NCBI GenBank assembly: GCA_018263115.1
Contig: JADFDC010000001.1
Coordinates: 62,001-126,000, forward strand
Reading direction: 5' to 3'
Source: Thiobacillus sp.
GTDB taxonomy: Bacteria > Pseudomonadota > Gammaproteobacteria > Burkholderiales > Thiobacillaceae
Length of the DNA stretch: 64,000 nucleotides
Below the pieces are notes generated by a model. That model made no database searches and was not told where the DNA came from. It saw nothing but the letters and a program-made list of their open reading frames with translations. A program made the translations under genes and the position numbers. Every line of letters begins with the position of its first letter. The stretch's first letter is position 1. Shown here piece after piece: positions 62,279 to 64,000 of the stretch.

Positions 62279-63088
62279 TCAGAGTGTTGCCAGCATCCGT
62301 AAGGCAAGGACAAACAGCAATATGGCAAAGATCCGTTTCAACTTGGTGACGGGCAGTGCATGGGCTGTTTTCGCGCCTAGTGGCGCGGTGAGAATGCTGC
62401 CTGCGGCAATACCAGCCAAAGCGGGCAACGATATGAATCCCATGCTGTGCGGGGGGAGTTCCGTGTGATTCCATCCACCAATGATGTAGCCGGTCAAGCC
62501 AGCGAATGCGATTGGAAAACCGATTGCGGCGGATGTGCCAACCGCGCGATGAAAAGGCACATTGCACCAGACCTGGAAAGGCACTGACAGCGTGCCACCG
62601 CCAATGCCCACCCAACTGGAAACTGCGCCGATGAATCCCCCAGCGCACAGCATGCCGAAGGGCCCGGGCAACATGCGGCTTGGCTTGGGTTTGAAATTCA
62701 GCGCCATTTGCAGAGCTGCATAGAAAAGAAAAACAACAAAAAAAATCTTCAGCGGACGGGCGGGGACGTAAGCAGCCAGCCATGCGCCCAGCAGTGTTCC
62801 AATGACTATGCCAGGCGCGATTCGCCTGACCACGCTCCAGTCAACAGCGCCATGACCATGATGGGCGCGCACGCTGGAGAGGGAAGTGAACAGAATCGAT
62901 GCAAGCGAAGTCCCAAGCGCCAGATGGGGCTGGATGCCGACAGCGACACCTTGCGCATCGAACATCCAGATCAGGATGGGAACAATGATGAGTCCGCCGC
63001 CCACGCCCAGCAGACCGGCGATGAAGCCCGCCAGCAAACCAAGTGCAAGATAGGCAAGAAAAAAATCAAGCACGAATGAAAAAATCAA
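62279..63088 (-). CDS. TauE/SafE-family sulfite exporter-like permease
   Basis: GLLAGFIAGLLGVGGGLIIVPIL...FIGAVSSWVGIGGGTLSVPF duplicated motif. Confidence 0.93.
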   Translation of the reverse strand: MIFSFVLDFFLAYLALGLLAGFIAGLLGVGGGLIIVPILIWMFDAQGVAVGIQPHLALGTSLASILFTSLSSVRAHHGHGAVDWSVVRRIAPGIVIGTLLGAWLAAYVPARPLKIFFVVFLFYAALQMALNFKPKPSRMLPGPFGMLCAGGFIGAVSSWVGIGGGTLSVPFQVWCNVPFHRAVGTSAAIGFPIAFAGLTGYIIGGWNHTELPPHSMGFISLPALAGIAAGSILTAPLGAKTAHALPVTKLKRIFAILLFVLALRMLATL

Positions 63089-63096
63089 AAGCGATT

Positions 63097-63240
63097 GAAC
63101 GCAGAGGCGCTAAGACGTAGAGAAACCAGAACTGATGTGAAACAGACAAGGGCTTTTTGACTGTTTGCGGTGCGACAATGGAATGTGTGCCGTCAGCCAC
63201 TCGAAAAGGGTTTTCTCCGCGCCTTCGCGCCTCTGCGTTC
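63097..63240. repeat. Intergenic inverted repeat of the 'AACGCAGAGGCGC' type
   Basis: GAACGCAGAGGCGCTAAGACGTAGAGA (63097-63123) versus TCTCCGCGCCTTCGCGCCTCTGCGTTC (63214-63240); 14 bp perfect, 23/27 overall. Confidence 0.75.
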
Positions 63241-63249
63241 ATTTCGCTT

Positions 63250-63705
63250 TTATAACAAGCCAAGGATGAATTGATATTCCTTGGGGTCGACCGGCGTGAT
63301 GGACAACCGGTTCCCTTTTTGCAGAATGCGCAAATTAGCCAGTTCAGGGTGTTCGCGCAGTTCCTTTATCGAGACAAGCCGGGTTTTCTTGACGAATTTA
63401 ACATCTACATTCATCCAGCGCGGATTCTCTCTGGTTGCTTTCGGGTCGAAATATTTATTCTTGCGGTCAAACTGGGTTTCGTCGGGATAGGCTTTCTTGC
63501 TGACCACCGCTAGCCCGGCGATGCCGGGTTCGTCGCAGGAGGAATGATAGAACAGCACCTTGTCGCCCGCGTCCATCTGGTCGCGCATGAAGTTGCGCGC
63601 CTGATAATTTCGCACGCCATACCAAGCGACGGTTTTATTGGGCATGGCGGCCAGATCGTCGATGGAGACATCGGACGGTTCGGATTTCATCAGCCAGTAG
63701 CGCAT
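63250..63705 (-). CDS. EVE-domain protein
   Basis: MRYWLMKSEPSDVSIDDLAAMPNKTVAWYGVRNYQARNFMRDQMDAGDKVLFYHS. Confidence 0.93.
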   Translation of the reverse strand: MRYWLMKSEPSDVSIDDLAAMPNKTVAWYGVRNYQARNFMRDQMDAGDKVLFYHSSCDEPGIAGLAVVSKKAYPDETQFDRKNKYFDPKATRENPRWMNVDVKFVKKTRLVSIKELREHPELANLRILQKGNRLSITPVDPKEYQFILGLL

Positions 63706-63747
63706 GTGGTTGAGCAGAGAGTATAGAGTCGAGAGTGGAGAGATATG

Positions 63748-64000
<253 letters not shown>

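Noticed and set aside
62142-62783. 213-aa minus-strand ORF overlapping the TauE-like gene
   Set aside because: No recognisable motif and overlaps a clear TauE/SafE coding frame.

Overview
This 64 kb window is gene-dense chromosomal DNA, most likely from a betaproteobacterium (inferred from protein families and synteny; not verified). Most of it is housekeeping: a glycine-cleavage/lipoate operon behind a tandem glycine riboswitch, accBC-aroQ-prmA, dsbD-cutA, an argH-algZ-algR-hemCDXY block, cyaY-lptM-lysA, an RND efflux pair, nadA, hda, lnt, dut-coaBC-radC-rpmB-rpmG, purEK/purNM/purC, and a partial argB at the right edge. The regions most worth following up are: (1) an rpfG-rpfC/rpfF diffusible-signal-factor quorum-sensing locus; (2) a divergent MarR-like regulator with a C-terminal Cys cluster and a cytochrome P460/c'-beta-like gene, sharing a perfect 14+14 bp palindromic operator; (3) a 275 bp MITE-like element with perfect 27 bp terminal inverted repeats that forms the 3' end of a DUF2238-like gene, plus a TIR-like remnant about 13 kb away; (4) an uninterrupted PerM/AI-2E permease-PurC reading frame; (5) a multi-hairpin leader or sRNA candidate ending in an intrinsic terminator upstream of a thioredoxin gene; (6) a DsbD with a duplicated N-terminal domain. 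No CRISPR array, rRNA or tRNA was recognised.
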